Below, in pieces: positions 38,161 to 48,227 of a stretch of DNA of 64,000 nucleotides. The notes beneath the pieces are model-generated. The model was not told the DNA's origin. It made no database searches and saw only the letters and a program-made list of their open reading frames with translations. Each line of letters begins with the position of its first letter. Position 1 is the first letter of the stretch. Source of the stretch: Swingsia samuiensis (lineage in GTDB: Bacteria; Pseudomonadota; Alphaproteobacteria; Acetobacterales; Acetobacteraceae); contig NZ_CP038141.1 in the NCBI RefSeq assembly GCF_006542355.1, forward strand, positions 1,370,001 through 1,434,000, read 5' to 3'. Both the position numbers and the translations under genes were made by a program.

Positions 38161-40326
38161 TTATTTGCTTTTTGCTTCAACTGGGACGGTTACAAGAGCT
38201 TTCAGGCCCGGGTTCGTTGATTGATATGTTAGTGTTCCAGATAGACTATTGATGATCGCTTTCATCATGCGTGTACCAAAACCGGTATTATTGATGATGT
38301 TATTTTCATCCCCTTGATCACAGACTTCAAGGGTAATGATTTTTCCATTTTTTCTTAAAGAAATGATGATTGGGCCAGCCTCTCCGTTGTAGGCATATTT
38401 GCTGATATTAATGATGAGTTCCGTTAAAATGAGGCCCACATTAATCGCACGGTCAGCCGTAACGGAAATCGGCTCAATATGCATTGTAAGATGTGTGTGC
38501 CATTCTGGACCGAGGGAAGCGAGAAGCTCACGTAAAAGATCTTCTAAATAGCGGTCAAGACTTACGATTTCCAAATTATCATCTTGATAAAGACGCCGGT
38601 GAACAAGACCGATAGCAGCAATACGATGCTGTGCTTCAATGAGGGCAGACGTTGTTTCCGTATTTTCTGTTGTGCGGGCTTGAAGCTTCAGAAAGGAAGC
38701 AACCATTTGCAAAGAGTTTTGCACACGGTGATTTACTTCCTGAATAAGGAAGTCTTTTTGTTTTAAAAGAGATTCTCTTTCCTGTAATGTGGAGGTTAGG
38801 GCGGTATTTAGTTCGCGTAGTTGTTGGGTTTGATAGGTAGAAAAGAGAATATTTTTGAGGCGCCGAGCTGCTTGACGTTGCTCTATGCCCCAAGGTGCAG
38901 ATTGTCCGTAAACAGATTGCCGCCATGTATCAAATGAGTGACGTGGGTGTAAAACACCGTTTTGGTCGGGTTCGCCTTTATGTGGGTTTCCTGCCCATTC
39001 AACAGTCTGAATAATTTCAGTACGATTCCATAACAGGGTAAGTGGCTGCTTGAAGGGGAGAGTAATGGCGAGAATACCGGATGATATTTCTGGCCATTCT
39101 TTAGCAGGAGGGTAATCTTCCTGAAGGGAAGAGGTATAGAAAATACCACCATTGCTTCCCAGAGTAAGCCATTCTTGAATAGATCGCAGAATATCGTCAG
39201 ATGGGATATGCCCATAGGATGTGATGCGATCATGTCCAATGACGGCAAATCCGTCACATGGAAAAACGCGTTGAAGATCCGTCGCATATTTATGCGCGTT
39301 TTGCTCTATTGAGACATTTAAATTAAAATGTGTCGTTGCTGTTTCAATAATATTTTTGAGATGGAGGCGCTCTTGGTATGAAGCAAATTCAGCTTTATTG
39401 CGGATTTGTCTTGCCAGCAATCCAGCGAGTGTACGGCATGCCGCGCGAACATTTTCAGGAATGAACTTGGGGGTAGCATTGTGGCAGGTAACAAGCCCCC
39501 AAAGTTCATTATTGACGATAATGGAAATGGATGCCGATGCAGCAACCCCCATGTTCTGCATGTAGCGCAGGTGCACAGGTGATACGCTGCGAAGTTGAAC
39601 AGAGCTTAAATCAAGGTCCTTCAGGCCTGCCTCTACGGGGCGTATAGGGGCTGCGGTATAATGGACACTGGGAATGGTACGGAATGTATTTTTGAGATAG
39701 AGGGATCGTGCTTGTGCGGGAATATCACTCTCAGGAAAATGATGATTGAGGAGAGAGGAGAATTTATCGTTATATTTTTCGGCAATGACGCGACCAGAGC
39801 CATCATCTAAAAAACGATAAATCATAACGCGATCAAAACGAACGAGCTTTTGAAAAACTTTTACGCCATATTCGCATACAGATTGAATATCATTGCATTT
39901 TTCAAAGTAGTCTGCTGTGGCATCAATACGGCTGAAAATATCCCATGTGATTAAGTGATCTGGAGAGAATGGTTCAAGTTCTATTAAGATTTTACCATCT
40001 GAATGGTGCTTAAGGATGCTAAAAGTTTCTCCACCTAGCCCAGTGACTTGGGTTGGGCTTAGGCTAGAATGCTCTGGATGTTTCAGCCAAGATGCTTTGA
40101 CTTCTAGAAGTTCTGACGCATTTTGGTGCAACCAGTTAGGAATGAGTCTTTTTTCAATATCTCCCGCACCAGCAATAATTTTCAGCGTGCTGGCCTCAGC
40201 AATAAGCAAAAGGCCGTGAGGCTGGATAGCATTAGGGCGGTGTATAGGTTCACGGTCACAAGCCAATAACATATTTTTTGAAAATGTTGATTTTGACTGA
40301 GGTGATATTTTGTCGGGAGACGTCAA
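38161..40326 (-). CDS. Bacteriophytochrome-like histidine kinase (PAS-GAF-PHY-HisKA_2)
   Basis: A 721-residue red/far-red light sensor. The biliverdin-binding Cys23 is in CDREPIHRPNAIQPHG. The GAF signature PESDIPAQAR is present, as is HLRYMQNMGVAASASISI. A PHY region and a long linker helix follow. The output is of the HisKA_2/HWE type: EVNHRVQNSLQMVASFLKLQ carries the phospho-accepting His, and NVGLILTELIINISKYAY is the ATPase N box. The start appears to be TTG at 40326, with a poor ribosome binding site. No heme oxygenase (needed for biliverdin) and no response regulator lie next to it. Confidence 0.92.
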   Translation of the reverse strand: MTSPDKISPQSKSTFSKNMLLACDREPIHRPNAIQPHGLLLIAEASTLKIIAGAGDIEKRLIPNWLHQNASELLEVKASWLKHPEHSSLSPTQVTGLGGETFSILKHHSDGKILIELEPFSPDHLITWDIFSRIDATADYFEKCNDIQSVCEYGVKVFQKLVRFDRVMIYRFLDDGSGRVIAEKYNDKFSSLLNHHFPESDIPAQARSLYLKNTFRTIPSVHYTAAPIRPVEAGLKDLDLSSVQLRSVSPVHLRYMQNMGVAASASISIIVNNELWGLVTCHNATPKFIPENVRAACRTLAGLLARQIRNKAEFASYQERLHLKNIIETATTHFNLNVSIEQNAHKYATDLQRVFPCDGFAVIGHDRITSYGHIPSDDILRSIQEWLTLGSNGGIFYTSSLQEDYPPAKEWPEISSGILAITLPFKQPLTLLWNRTEIIQTVEWAGNPHKGEPDQNGVLHPRHSFDTWRQSVYGQSAPWGIEQRQAARRLKNILFSTYQTQQLRELNTALTSTLQERESLLKQKDFLIQEVNHRVQNSLQMVASFLKLQARTTENTETTSALIEAQHRIAAIGLVHRRLYQDDNLEIVSLDRYLEDLLRELLASLGPEWHTHLTMHIEPISVTADRAINVGLILTELIINISKYAYNGEAGPIIISLRKNGKIITLEVCDQGDENNIINNTGFGTRMMKAIINSLSGTLTYQSTNPGLKALVTVPVEAKSK

Positions 40327-40812
40327 GATTTATGCAGCCTTTTAAATAGAGATACCAAATTGCCTTCGCGAAAAATGTTTAGAGTTAGAAACCTAACCAT
40401 ATGTGTAGCGATTACTGTTTGCAAAAGTCCTCACACCATTATGTTGGCGTGGCTCGGCGTGATATGTTCAGAGGCAACAATCAACCAAAAATGTGAGGGC
40501 TATTTAAAGGCTGAATAAAACATATTATTTGCTTGGTAAAGGTATGAGAAAAGAATGCTGATGACGTAATCGAGAGGGTCAATACGTAAGATTGCGCGAT
40601 CAGAATAGTGAAATTTTAATAAAAAAACGTTTAAAAATAGCGGTTTATAGCTCCAAATGCACCTGCTCCACCGTGTTGAGCCCCAAAAAGAGGGGGTAAA
40701 TAGTCCTCCAAAATGCTCGAAAACTAACGCTTTTTTGAATTTGAGCATGATAAGATCATAGGACGGTATGTCCGGTTTGGTAGAAGAAGATATGCTCTAA
40801 AACCAGCACACG
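40327..40812. other. 486-base region without a recognised gene
   Basis: It holds the upstream region of the phytochrome gene. A 7-bp inverted repeat (CCTCACA at 40429-40435, TGTGAGG at 40492-40498) is spaced by 56 bases. A minus-strand frame of 82 codons (40500-40748) has no recognisable content and poor amino-acid composition for a gene. The right half looks like decayed coding sequence, but I could not name the source. Confidence 0.4.
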
Positions 40813-41625
40813 TCACAAAAGGCTTTGAAAAACTTCTGGAATATCAAGTAAGGGTGAATCAACCTCCTTTGGGTCAGGGTTGCTGGCGAGGAATGTGCTT
40901 AGGTTTCCTTCAGCTTTACGGCTTCTGTATCGGTTGAGATGATGCTGCATTGCTATATCAGGAACGCGGTGGGAAGAGCCGTGCCCCGATGCTAAAGACC
41001 CTTCACTCCATACTAACGAGCGCGTAAAAGCCAAACGTTGGAAAAGGTGAGTTTCATCGGCATATTTTAGATGGAATAACCAAAGATTATGATCAAAAAT
41101 GCTGTCTTGCATGGCATCATGTTGGCCGGGCAACCAAGAGGTAGGCAACGCTGAAACAGCAGGCTTACACGACCATTTTGTGATTATTCCACAAGGGCGT
41201 TGCTGCAAGATCGGCTTTTCCCAATTAATAGGAGGGACATCCCCCGGGTCCAGCACTTCCACACCGACACATCGTCTAATACTCGAAGGGCAATGGCTTA
41301 GGTAATCAGCAAGAGTTTCGTAATGACTGGGGTTATGGGTTATAAATTCATCAGTATCTGTTGAGATGACCCAATCATAACCGTTGGATAAAAGCTTATT
41401 GTGCCAGGTTGATAATGTGTGGGCTTTCTCCTCATCATCGCATGCTGACCGAGGTGAGTTGATTACATTGACACCCTCCAGAGTAACAGGAGGGGAGCTT
41501 CCGTGATCGATGACCCATAAGTTTTGTCGGCCTACGAGTTTACTGTAATGAGAGACCCAGAGAGGAAGCATGATATCTTCTTGGTAGCATTGAGTGATCG
41601 CTGCTATTTTGGGTGTATTGCTCAT
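40813..41625 (-). CDS. Glycosyltransferase family 2-like protein
   Basis: A 270-residue soluble protein of the Glyco_tranf_2_4 type: ITQCYQEDIMLPLWVSHYSKLVG at the start, then DHGSSPP, WVISTDTDEFI (a DxD-like metal-binding motif) and a C-terminal RYRSRKAEG. A role in decorating an extracellular or lipid-linked saccharide is likely. It lies 9 bases after fumC on the same strand, with no evident functional link. Substrate unknown. Confidence 0.78.
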   Translation of the reverse strand: MSNTPKIAAITQCYQEDIMLPLWVSHYSKLVGRQNLWVIDHGSSPPVTLEGVNVINSPRSACDDEEKAHTLSTWHNKLLSNGYDWVISTDTDEFITHNPSHYETLADYLSHCPSSIRRCVGVEVLDPGDVPPINWEKPILQQRPCGIITKWSCKPAVSALPTSWLPGQHDAMQDSIFDHNLWLFHLKYADETHLFQRLAFTRSLVWSEGSLASGHGSSHRVPDIAMQHHLNRYRSRKAEGNLSTFLASNPDPKEVDSPLLDIPEVFQSLL

Positions 41626-41634
41626 GTTATTCTC

Positions 41635-43035
41635 TCAGCTGTGTGTTTTGATATTGGGGGAAAGCATTAAGCGCGGATCAGCAATTCGGTCATATTCTTC
41701 AGCCGATATATAGCCTAATTCAAGAGCTGCTTCTTTGGGGCTTAGCCCTTTCTCCATTGCGTAATGCCCCACTTTGGAGGCTTTATCATAACCAATGGCA
41801 GGTGAAAGCGCTGTGACCAATACAAGAGAATGGTCTAGGTCATGCTTGAGTTTCTGCTCGTTAGCTGTCATGCCTTCGATGAGGAAACGTCTGAAATTAT
41901 CACATCCATCATGCAGCAGAGTAATTCCCTGCATAATATTTTGGATGATCAGAGGTTTATAGACATTCATATCAATCATACCCGCGGCTCCACCAAGACC
42001 AACGGCGACATCATTACTCATGACTTGCAGGGCGAGCATTGAAAGAGCCTCTGCTTGGGTTGGATTAATTTTGCCAGGCATAATGGAAGAGCCTGGTTCA
42101 TTTTCTGGAAGGTTAAACTCACCAAATCCTGCGCGTGGGCCACAGGCTAACAGACGGATATCATTGGCAATTTTAAATAAACTTCCCGCAAGTGTTCTTA
42201 AACATCCTGAAGCGTGTACAAGAGCATCATGCGCAGCTTGTTGAGCAAATTTATTATCACTGGCCCTAAAAGATAACCCTGTAAGACGTGCAATTTCATC
42301 ACATGCACGAATATCAAATCCGACGTCTGTGTTAACGCCCGTTCCCAGAGCAGTTCCCCCTAAAGGCAGAGCGTATAGACCGGTAAGAGCATCTTCAAGG
42401 CGTTTCATATTATCTGACAGCATACCCGCATAACCTTGCCATTCCTGACCAAGTGTTATGGGCACAGCATCTTGTAGATGGGTCCGCCCGACTTTAACTA
42501 GATCATTCCATTCAGCTGCTTTATGAAGAATTGCGTCTTTTAATCGTGTGACCGCAGGAATAAGACGCCCATGCAAACCCAGAGCGGTAGCAAGGTGCAT
42601 CGCTGTCGGGAAATTGCAATTTGTGGACTGAGACATATTAACGTGGTCATTGGGATGGAGAGGGTTTTTGCTTCCCAAAGGCTGTCCTGTGATTTGGCTC
42701 GCCCGATTAGCAATCACTTCGTTAACATTCATGTTAAATTGTGTGCCTGAGCCAGTCATCCAGACATGAAGAGGAAACATTTCATCGTGTGTACCAGCTT
42801 GGATTTCATCACAGACTGAGTAAATGAGTTCCTTTCGGTCATCAGAAAGGCGGCCACTTGCAGCATTAGCCGTTGCGCACGCGCGTTTGACGATCGCGTA
42901 GGCCTCGATCATTTCACGGGGCATTAATTCTCGCCCGATGCTAAAATATTTGAGAGAGCGTTGGGTTTGGGCTCCCCAAAGAACATGATCAGCTACTTCT
43001 ATTGGGCCCATGCCATCGGTTTCAATGCGGCTCAT
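41635..43035 (-). CDS. fumC: Class II fumarate hydratase
   Basis: A 466-residue enzyme that interconverts fumarate and malate in the TCA cycle. The fumarase/aspartase signature [15 protein letters not shown] is intact, as are [11 protein letters not shown] and the GRTHLQDA region. The C-terminal domain is full length. It is oxygen-stable, without iron-sulfur cluster. Probably co-transcribed with the glycosyltransferase gene downstream. Confidence 0.95.
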   Translation of the reverse strand: MSRIETDGMGPIEVADHVLWGAQTQRSLKYFSIGRELMPREMIEAYAIVKRACATANAASGRLSDDRKELIYSVCDEIQAGTHDEMFPLHVWMTGSGTQFNMNVNEVIANRASQITGQPLGSKNPLHPNDHVNMSQSTNCNFPTAMHLATALGLHGRLIPAVTRLKDAILHKAAEWNDLVKVGRTHLQDAVPITLGQEWQGYAGMLSDNMKRLEDALTGLYALPLGGTALGTGVNTDVGFDIRACDEIARLTGLSFRASDNKFAQQAAHDALVHASGCLRTLAGSLFKIANDIRLLACGPRAGFGEFNLPENEPGSSIMPGKINPTQAEALSMLALQVMSNDVAVGLGGAAGMIDMNVYKPLIIQNIMQGITLLHDGCDNFRRFLIEGMTANEQKLKHDLDHSLVLVTALSPAIGYDKASKVGHYAMEKGLSPKEAALELGYISAEEYDRIADPRLMLSPNIKTHS

Positions 43036-43063
43036 GATATGCGTCTTTCTTTGAAGGAGAGGG

Positions 43064-43369
43064 TTAGGAGGTAAGAAGGTATCTTAATAGGCCTGTGCTT
43101 CCCACACCAAGGAACATGGTGGGGAGGAGAGAAAAGCGCATTGCCGCAGCAATAGTCACGATCAGACCAATATAATCTGGTATTTTGCCGGACGAGAAAG
43201 CTGGCGCAATGACCGAGATCAGAACACAGCCTGGCAGGATATCCATAAAGAAGATTGTGCGTTCTGACAGATTTTTTCCACGCAGGAATAAATAACCTAA
43301 CAGGCGCGTTAAATAGGTTATAAGTGCCATTCCGAGGATTGTGAGAACGGATATCCAGTGCATTGTCAT
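43064..43369 (-). CDS. azlD: AzlD family branched-chain amino acid exporter subunit
   Basis: A 101-residue protein with three or four helices ([42 protein letters not shown]). The ATG at 43369 overlaps the stop of azlC in an ATGA. The longer frame from 43432 would overlap azlC heavily and is rejected. With AzlC it forms a small branched-chain amino acid exporter, as in the azlCD pairs of other bacteria. Confidence 0.88.
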   Translation of the reverse strand: MTMHWISVLTILGMALITYLTRLLGYLFLRGKNLSERTIFFMDILPGCVLISVIAPAFSSGKIPDYIGLIVTIAAAMRFSLLPTMFLGVGSTGLLRYLLTS

Positions 43370-44079
43370 AGGCTTCTCACAATAAACCAAGCTGTAACAG
43401 CTCCTGCGAGTGTTCCAAGGGGAACGTACCATCCTCCGGGGATAAGAACATATGAAATAACGCTAACCAGAAGACTGACAATCCATGGAATAGACATTCT
43501 ATGGCTTTTCCACATACTTCGTAAAATGACGAGAAAAACAGCAGGGAATGCCATATCGAAGCCAAATTTGGTTAGATCACCAATTTTATTACCGAGGTAA
43601 GCGCCCATAAAAGTTGAAATCACCCACGTCAGGTACAGGAGCCAACCAACGGTGATATAGTAGGTGGGGCTAAAGTTACGTCTTTTTTGTGTATCTGAAA
43701 GAGAAATGGCCCATGTTTCATCTGACATTAGGAAAAGCCAGTAAAAGACCTTGCGTTTTGGATATTTCATAATCCATGGAGCAAGGGTCGCGCCCATTAA
43801 AATATGGCGGCAATTAATAAGCAGCGTAATTCCAAGAATTAATAGGATTGCTGGTGGATTGGTCCATACATTGATCGCTGCGAATTCGGATCCTCCAGCA
43901 TAATTACTTCCTGTCATGAAGGGGACTTCCAGAAAAGTTAAGCCTTTTCGAACGGCTTGACTTCCAAAGAGAAGGCCAAAGGTTAAAAATCCAATCATAA
44001 CAGGGATTGAATCTTTAACCCCTCTCTTGATCTCGTATTTTGTACTAAACTCGGAGGACGTAATTTCTGGGTAGGACAT
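43366..44079 (-). CDS. azlC: AzlC family branched-chain amino acid exporter
   Basis: A 237-residue membrane protein: GVKDSIPVMIGFLTFGLLFG, MTGSNYAGGSEFAAI and LLINCRHILMGATLAPW are the conserved AzlC blocks. It is paired with AzlD by a 4-base overlap. Likely role: export of leucine, isoleucine and valine or analogues. No Lrp/AzlB regulator lies beside it. Confidence 0.9.
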   Translation of the reverse strand: MSYPEITSSEFSTKYEIKRGVKDSIPVMIGFLTFGLLFGSQAVRKGLTFLEVPFMTGSNYAGGSEFAAINVWTNPPAILLILGITLLINCRHILMGATLAPWIMKYPKRKVFYWLFLMSDETWAISLSDTQKRRNFSPTYYITVGWLLYLTWVISTFMGAYLGNKIGDLTKFGFDMAFPAVFLVILRSMWKSHRMSIPWIVSLLVSVISYVLIPGGWYVPLGTLAGAVTAWFIVRSL

Positions 44080-44157
44080 CAGGTGTTATTAGATCATTCG
44101 CAAAAATTTTGAATGGCTTTTCATTATATAGAGTTCTTCTTTTAGGGAAGAAGTGAT

Positions 44158-44451
44158 CTATTTTTGTTTGGGCTTAATCCATCTTTCTGCGGCAAAACGA
44201 TTATGCGCAAAGAGGAAACCCGCCCCCAAGCCAATGAACGCAAAAATAATAGTCCAGAGTGATAAAGGGTGTAGCAGCGTGGACGCACACGTAAGAAGTA
44301 TCATCCCAAGGATGGAGTAAAGAGCGGTTTCATGAGGCATAGGGCCAAAAGTGCGCTCCGCTCCACAATGAGGGCAATGCTCTGCTGTAGGGCGTATTTT
44401 TTGTCGGCAGACAGGGCAGAGAGCAATAGAGGTTGAAAGAGGGTCTATCAT
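44158..44451 (-). CDS. Zinc-ribbon membrane protein at the end of the ccm cluster
   Basis: A 97-residue protein with an N-terminal zinc ribbon (CPVCRQ-x8-CPHCGAE: two CxxC pairs) followed by two membrane helices. The start overlaps the end of ccmI by 4 bases. No characterised family recognised. Its place at the end of the ccm operon suggests co-expression with cytochrome c maturation, but a direct role is not shown. Confidence 0.72.
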   Translation of the reverse strand: MIDPLSTSIALCPVCRQKIRPTAEHCPHCGAERTFGPMPHETALYSILGMILLTCASTLLHPLSLWTIIFAFIGLGAGFLFAHNRFAAERWIKPKQK

Positions 44452-45191
44452 TGGCCCTTGCTTTCTTCATGTTCCCCGACGGCAATGCGTGCTTCCAAAG
44501 CCATCCGCCACGAAGCGTTAGGGGGAGAGGCAGCAAGCGCCTGACGGTAAAGCTCTAAGCTCTCATGTGAGATATGACCGTCTTTTTGGGATTGGAGCTC
44601 TGCAATTTGGATAGCAAGCTGAGGAGAAAAACGGGTATTAAGAACAATTTTCCAATTTTTAATTGCTTCAGTGACCATCCCAGCGCGGGCTTCCACTTGG
44701 CCAAGGAGAATATGTCCGGGAAGGTAAGTCGGGTTATCAAGTGGGATCATCGCGACCTGAGCTTGGAGTTTATGGATCATATCCATCGTCTTGCTATCAG
44801 GAAGGAGTTGCCGTTCACTTAAAGGCTGCGGAGGAAGGGAGGGGTGACCATTAATGATGTAAAGAGCGCAACTGAAAGCAGGAATAAGCAACGCACTGAC
44901 AATTAATCCGCCCATTCGTTTACGGTATGGCCCCGCAATAGAGAGGTCTGGTTGATCAGAAGTTGCATCTATGGCGAGCAACCGCCTCTGCACTTCTAGA
45001 CGTGCAGATAAATACTCGGTTTGATTAATGAGATCGAGGGAATGGTCACGATCAAGCTCTTTGAGCTGCCCCTGATACAACTGTAAGGCGGATGTTCGAG
45101 CATTAATATGATGGCGTTGGAGATGAAACCACCCATAGAAAACAGGAAGTAAGGCAAGCCCGATAATAATAAAGATGGATATAAGGAACAC
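44448..45191 (-). CDS. ccmI: Cytochrome c biogenesis protein CcmI (CycH)
   Basis: A 247-residue protein with two N-terminal helices (FIIIGLALLPVFYGWF and GGLIVSALLIPAFSCALYII) separated by a cytoplasmic coiled part, and a TPR-like periplasmic part (PTYLPGHILLGQVEARAGMVTEAIKNW). CcmI chaperones apocytochrome c to the CcmFH lyase. It lies 4 bases after ccmH. Confidence 0.88.
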   Translation of the reverse strand: MFLISIFIIIGLALLPVFYGWFHLQRHHINARTSALQLYQGQLKELDRDHSLDLINQTEYLSARLEVQRRLLAIDATSDQPDLSIAGPYRKRMGGLIVSALLIPAFSCALYIINGHPSLPPQPLSERQLLPDSKTMDMIHKLQAQVAMIPLDNPTYLPGHILLGQVEARAGMVTEAIKNWKIVLNTRFSPQLAIQIAELQSQKDGHISHESLELYRQALAASPPNASWRMALEARIAVGEHEESKGQ

Positions 45192-45195
45192 TGCT

Positions 45196-45657
45196 TTACT
45201 CCTGCCCTGACAGCTCTTTTAAACGAATGCGTTCTTCTTCTGTGAGAGGTGCATGTGCTATGGGGCGGCGTCTCATAGCAAACCACGCGAGGAGCCCCCC
45301 ACTTATGATGGCAATAGCGGGCATAAGCCATAATAGAGCGGTGGCGAAAGAGAAGGTCGGGGCTAGACGGATGAACTCTCCGTAACGCTCTGTCATCCAA
45401 TCCATAATTTGTTGGTCTGTTTTTCCCGCAGCAACTTGCTCGCGCACAGCTTTTCTTAGGTCTCGTGCTAAGGGGGCGCTGCTCTCTTCAATACTTTCAT
45501 TTTGGCATACAAGACAGCGTAATTGTGCACCAAGGTGCTCAGCTCTTTTTTCTTGAACCGGGTTAGGAAGCATTTCTTCAGGGGTATCAATCGCTAAGGC
45601 AATCCCCCCTCCGATAAAGAGGCTGAAGAGCAATAAAAGAGTAGTAAACTGCTTCAT
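45196..45657 (-). CDS. ccmH: Cytochrome c biogenesis protein CcmH (CycL)
   Basis: A 153-residue thiol protein with a signal peptide, the redox motif RCLVCQNESI (Cys48, Cys51) and a C-terminal membrane helix (ALLWLMPAIAIISGGLLAWF). It reduces the CxxCH cysteines of apocytochromes before haem attachment. Its start overlaps the end of ccmG by about one codon. Confidence 0.94.
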   Translation of the reverse strand: MKQFTTLLLLFSLFIGGGIALAIDTPEEMLPNPVQEKRAEHLGAQLRCLVCQNESIEESSAPLARDLRKAVREQVAAGKTDQQIMDWMTERYGEFIRLAPTFSFATALLWLMPAIAIISGGLLAWFAMRRRPIAHAPLTEEERIRLKELSGQE

Positions 45658-46217
45658 TAAAGGCCAACCTTGGCAAGGCGGGGGAGAACTTCGTTTTCAA
45701 ATGTTTGAGGATCCAGCGCTGCGCTGCCATGCCATATAATTCGTCCTCCTGGAATAATGAGAAAGCTTTCTGGAACACCTGTAACTCCCCAATCAATGGC
45801 TGTTTTGCCATGACGGTCGGCCGCTAAGCGCTCATAAGGGGAGCCATCGCGTTTTATGAAGGCATCAGCATTTTCAGGTTTGTCTTCATAAGCAATGCCC
45901 CAAATGGGAATTTTACGAGAAATCGCTCTTAACCCCGGCATTTCCTGCACGCAAGGAATGCACCATGATGCAAAAAAATTGATCAGGACAGGGCGCGTTT
46001 GAGCTCGCAAGTCATGATCAGAAAAGCCATCTCCTTGCCCTATGATCCCCGGTAATGAAAATGTAGGGATAGGGCGGCCAACATGCGGGTTATTGACGGC
46101 ACGCGGGTCAAAACTTCCATCGTTCATGTTATGAAGAATGCGCCAGAAGCTGACGCCTAAAACGCCAGCGCCAGCAATGGGAAGAGCGGTTAGAAATTTT
46201 CTGCGTGTGGGTGTCAT
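45657..46217 (-). CDS. ccmG: Thiol:disulfide interchange protein CcmG (DsbE)
   Basis: A 186-residue periplasmic thioredoxin with the active site WCIPC (residues 85-89), preceded by VLINFFAS, as in CcmG. The N terminus TRRKFLTALPIAGAG resembles a Tat signal anchor, which is unusual for CcmG, whose anchor is normally a plain Sec-type helix. It reduces CcmH. Lies 18 bases after ccmF. Confidence 0.92.
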   Translation of the reverse strand: MTPTRRKFLTALPIAGAGVLGVSFWRILHNMNDGSFDPRAVNNPHVGRPIPTFSLPGIIGQGDGFSDHDLRAQTRPVLINFFASWCIPCVQEMPGLRAISRKIPIWGIAYEDKPENADAFIKRDGSPYERLAADRHGKTAIDWGVTGVPESFLIIPGGRIIWHGSAALDPQTFENEVLPRLAKVGL

Positions 46218-46235
46218 GGCCGTAATGCTCTTTAT

Positions 46236-48218
46236 TTAAATGGTTGCTGTGTGACGATTTATGGCTTTTTGAGGTGCTCCAACGCGCAAACGGCGATCAG
46301 AGAGTGAAAAGGCCCCTCCAATAGCCATAATGAGCGCTCCAAGCCACATCCACGGAGCCAGTGGGTTATAGTGAAGTCGCAAGACGTATGTTGCATTATC
46401 GCCAGTTCCATGGCGGTCTCCAATAACGCCATATAAATCAGTGACAAGGTTGGTATGAATAGCGACTTCTGTCGTGACCTGATTTTGGCTCATAAAGTTA
46501 CGTTTTTCAGGGTGGAGTGTTGTAATGAGATGCCCTGAATGATCGCGTATCGTAATATCGGCTTGCATAGCGTGATAATTCGGCCCGACATAATCCCGCA
46601 CATGGGTTAAAGTCCATTGATCTCCATGAAGGGTGCGGGTGTCACCAACGTGAATCTCTACAATGGCTTGTTGTGCACCAGACATACCACAGAGCCCCAA
46701 GATGGTAATTCCCGCCCCGATATGTGCCAAGGTCGCTCCCCAGCTGGAACGTGGTAGAATACGTGCTCTAGAAAAAACATTATTTAAAGATGTTTGACCA
46801 ATCCCTATTTTGCGTCCTGTATCTATAAGAGATGCGATAATTACCCAGATGGCTAATGCTCCGCATGCGATTGGTAAGGCGCCAGCAAATTGCCAGAAAC
46901 ATAAAAGAACGCCGACGAATGTAATAAGAACGGCACCCCACAAGTGAGAGAAGGTACGTGCAAGATGCGCGCGCTTCCATGGCAGCGCTGTTCCTATCCC
47001 CATAGCGAGAAGAAGAGGGAGGGTAAGAGGAATGGTTGCTGCATCAAAGAACGGTTTCCCAACAGAGATGGTTCGCCCAGCTAAAAGCTGCATGAAAGGA
47101 GGGTACATCGTTCCGGTGACGACAACGGCGCAGATAGAGCACAGGAGAATGTTGTTAAGAACCAGTGCACCTTCTCGAGAAACAGGAGAAAAAATACCTC
47201 CTGATGTTAGGGAGGGGGCACGCCATGCAAAAAGGGTTAAAGACCCACCGATGACAATTGCTAAAAGAGCCAGAATAAAGACCCCGCGGGCAGGGTCATT
47301 TGCAAAAGCATGAACGGAATTCAGGATACCAGAGCGGACAAGGAACGTGCCGGAGAGAGAGAAGGAGAATGTGGCAATCGCAAGGAGCACAGTCCAGATT
47401 TTTAAACCTTCTCGTTTTTCAACCACGATGGCAGAGTGGACGAGGGCTGTTCCAGTCAGCCATGGAATAAGAGAGGCATTTTCTACAGGGTCCCAAAACC
47501 AGTATCCGCCCCAGCCCAGAACGTAATAAGACCACCATGAGCCTAGTGCGATCCCGCAGGTGAGAAAGCACCATGCTGCAACAGCCCAAGGCCGTACCCA
47601 TCGTCCCCATGCGGCATCTACACGTCCTTCAATTAGAGCGGCAACGGCAAAGGCGAACGGAACGGCAAAGCCGACATAACCGGTGTAGAGAATGGGTGGA
47701 TGAAAGGCGAGGCCCGGGTCCTGTAGAAGAGGGTTCATGCCTTGACCATCTGGTGGAGCAGGGAAAACACGGTCAAAAGGGTTAGATGTAAGAAGGCAAA
47801 AGAGCTGAAACCCAGCAGAGACGCCGCCCAAGATAGCGAGAACACGTCCTTTCAGAATATCAGGAAGATTGCGCCCAAAAATGGAGACCGCAGCTCCACA
47901 AACGCCGAGAATAAGAGTCCATAAAAGAACAGACCCTTCATGGTTTCCCCATACCCCGGTGATCTTATAGAGGAGTGGTTTAGAGATTGCAGAATTGGCC
48001 GCTACGTTTTGAACTGAAAAATCATCCCGGACGGCACATAGAATGAGATCAAAAAAGGATAATGAAAGTGCTATGAGCTGTGAAATGGCAAGAAATGGAG
48101 CAATTTCAACCCAACGCGCATTGCGTTTATGAGCCCCCCATAGAGGAAGGATAAATTGGGTAAAGGCGAGGATACATGCCAGTGCGAGCGCAAAATGTCC
48201 TTGTTCAGGTCCGAACAT
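46236..48218 (-). CDS. ccmF: Haem lyase subunit CcmF
   Basis: A 660-residue multi-span protein with the WWD domain (SWWSYYVLGWGGYWFWDPVE) and conserved periplasmic histidines (for example GVWGNHEGSVLLW). It joins haem b to apocytochrome cysteines together with CcmH and CcmI. Full length for the family. Lies 9 bases after ccmE. Confidence 0.96.
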   Translation of the reverse strand: MFGPEQGHFALALACILAFTQFILPLWGAHKRNARWVEIAPFLAISQLIALSLSFFDLILCAVRDDFSVQNVAANSAISKPLLYKITGVWGNHEGSVLLWTLILGVCGAAVSIFGRNLPDILKGRVLAILGGVSAGFQLFCLLTSNPFDRVFPAPPDGQGMNPLLQDPGLAFHPPILYTGYVGFAVPFAFAVAALIEGRVDAAWGRWVRPWAVAAWCFLTCGIALGSWWSYYVLGWGGYWFWDPVENASLIPWLTGTALVHSAIVVEKREGLKIWTVLLAIATFSFSLSGTFLVRSGILNSVHAFANDPARGVFILALLAIVIGGSLTLFAWRAPSLTSGGIFSPVSREGALVLNNILLCSICAVVVTGTMYPPFMQLLAGRTISVGKPFFDAATIPLTLPLLLAMGIGTALPWKRAHLARTFSHLWGAVLITFVGVLLCFWQFAGALPIACGALAIWVIIASLIDTGRKIGIGQTSLNNVFSRARILPRSSWGATLAHIGAGITILGLCGMSGAQQAIVEIHVGDTRTLHGDQWTLTHVRDYVGPNYHAMQADITIRDHSGHLITTLHPEKRNFMSQNQVTTEVAIHTNLVTDLYGVIGDRHGTGDNATYVLRLHYNPLAPWMWLGALIMAIGGAFSLSDRRLRVGAPQKAINRHTATI

Positions 48219-48227
48219 AATAAATGT

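Noticed and set aside
40500-40748. 82-codon minus-strand frame beside the phytochrome gene
   Set aside because: No ribosome binding site, no motif and unusual composition; kept only as part of the unassigned region.
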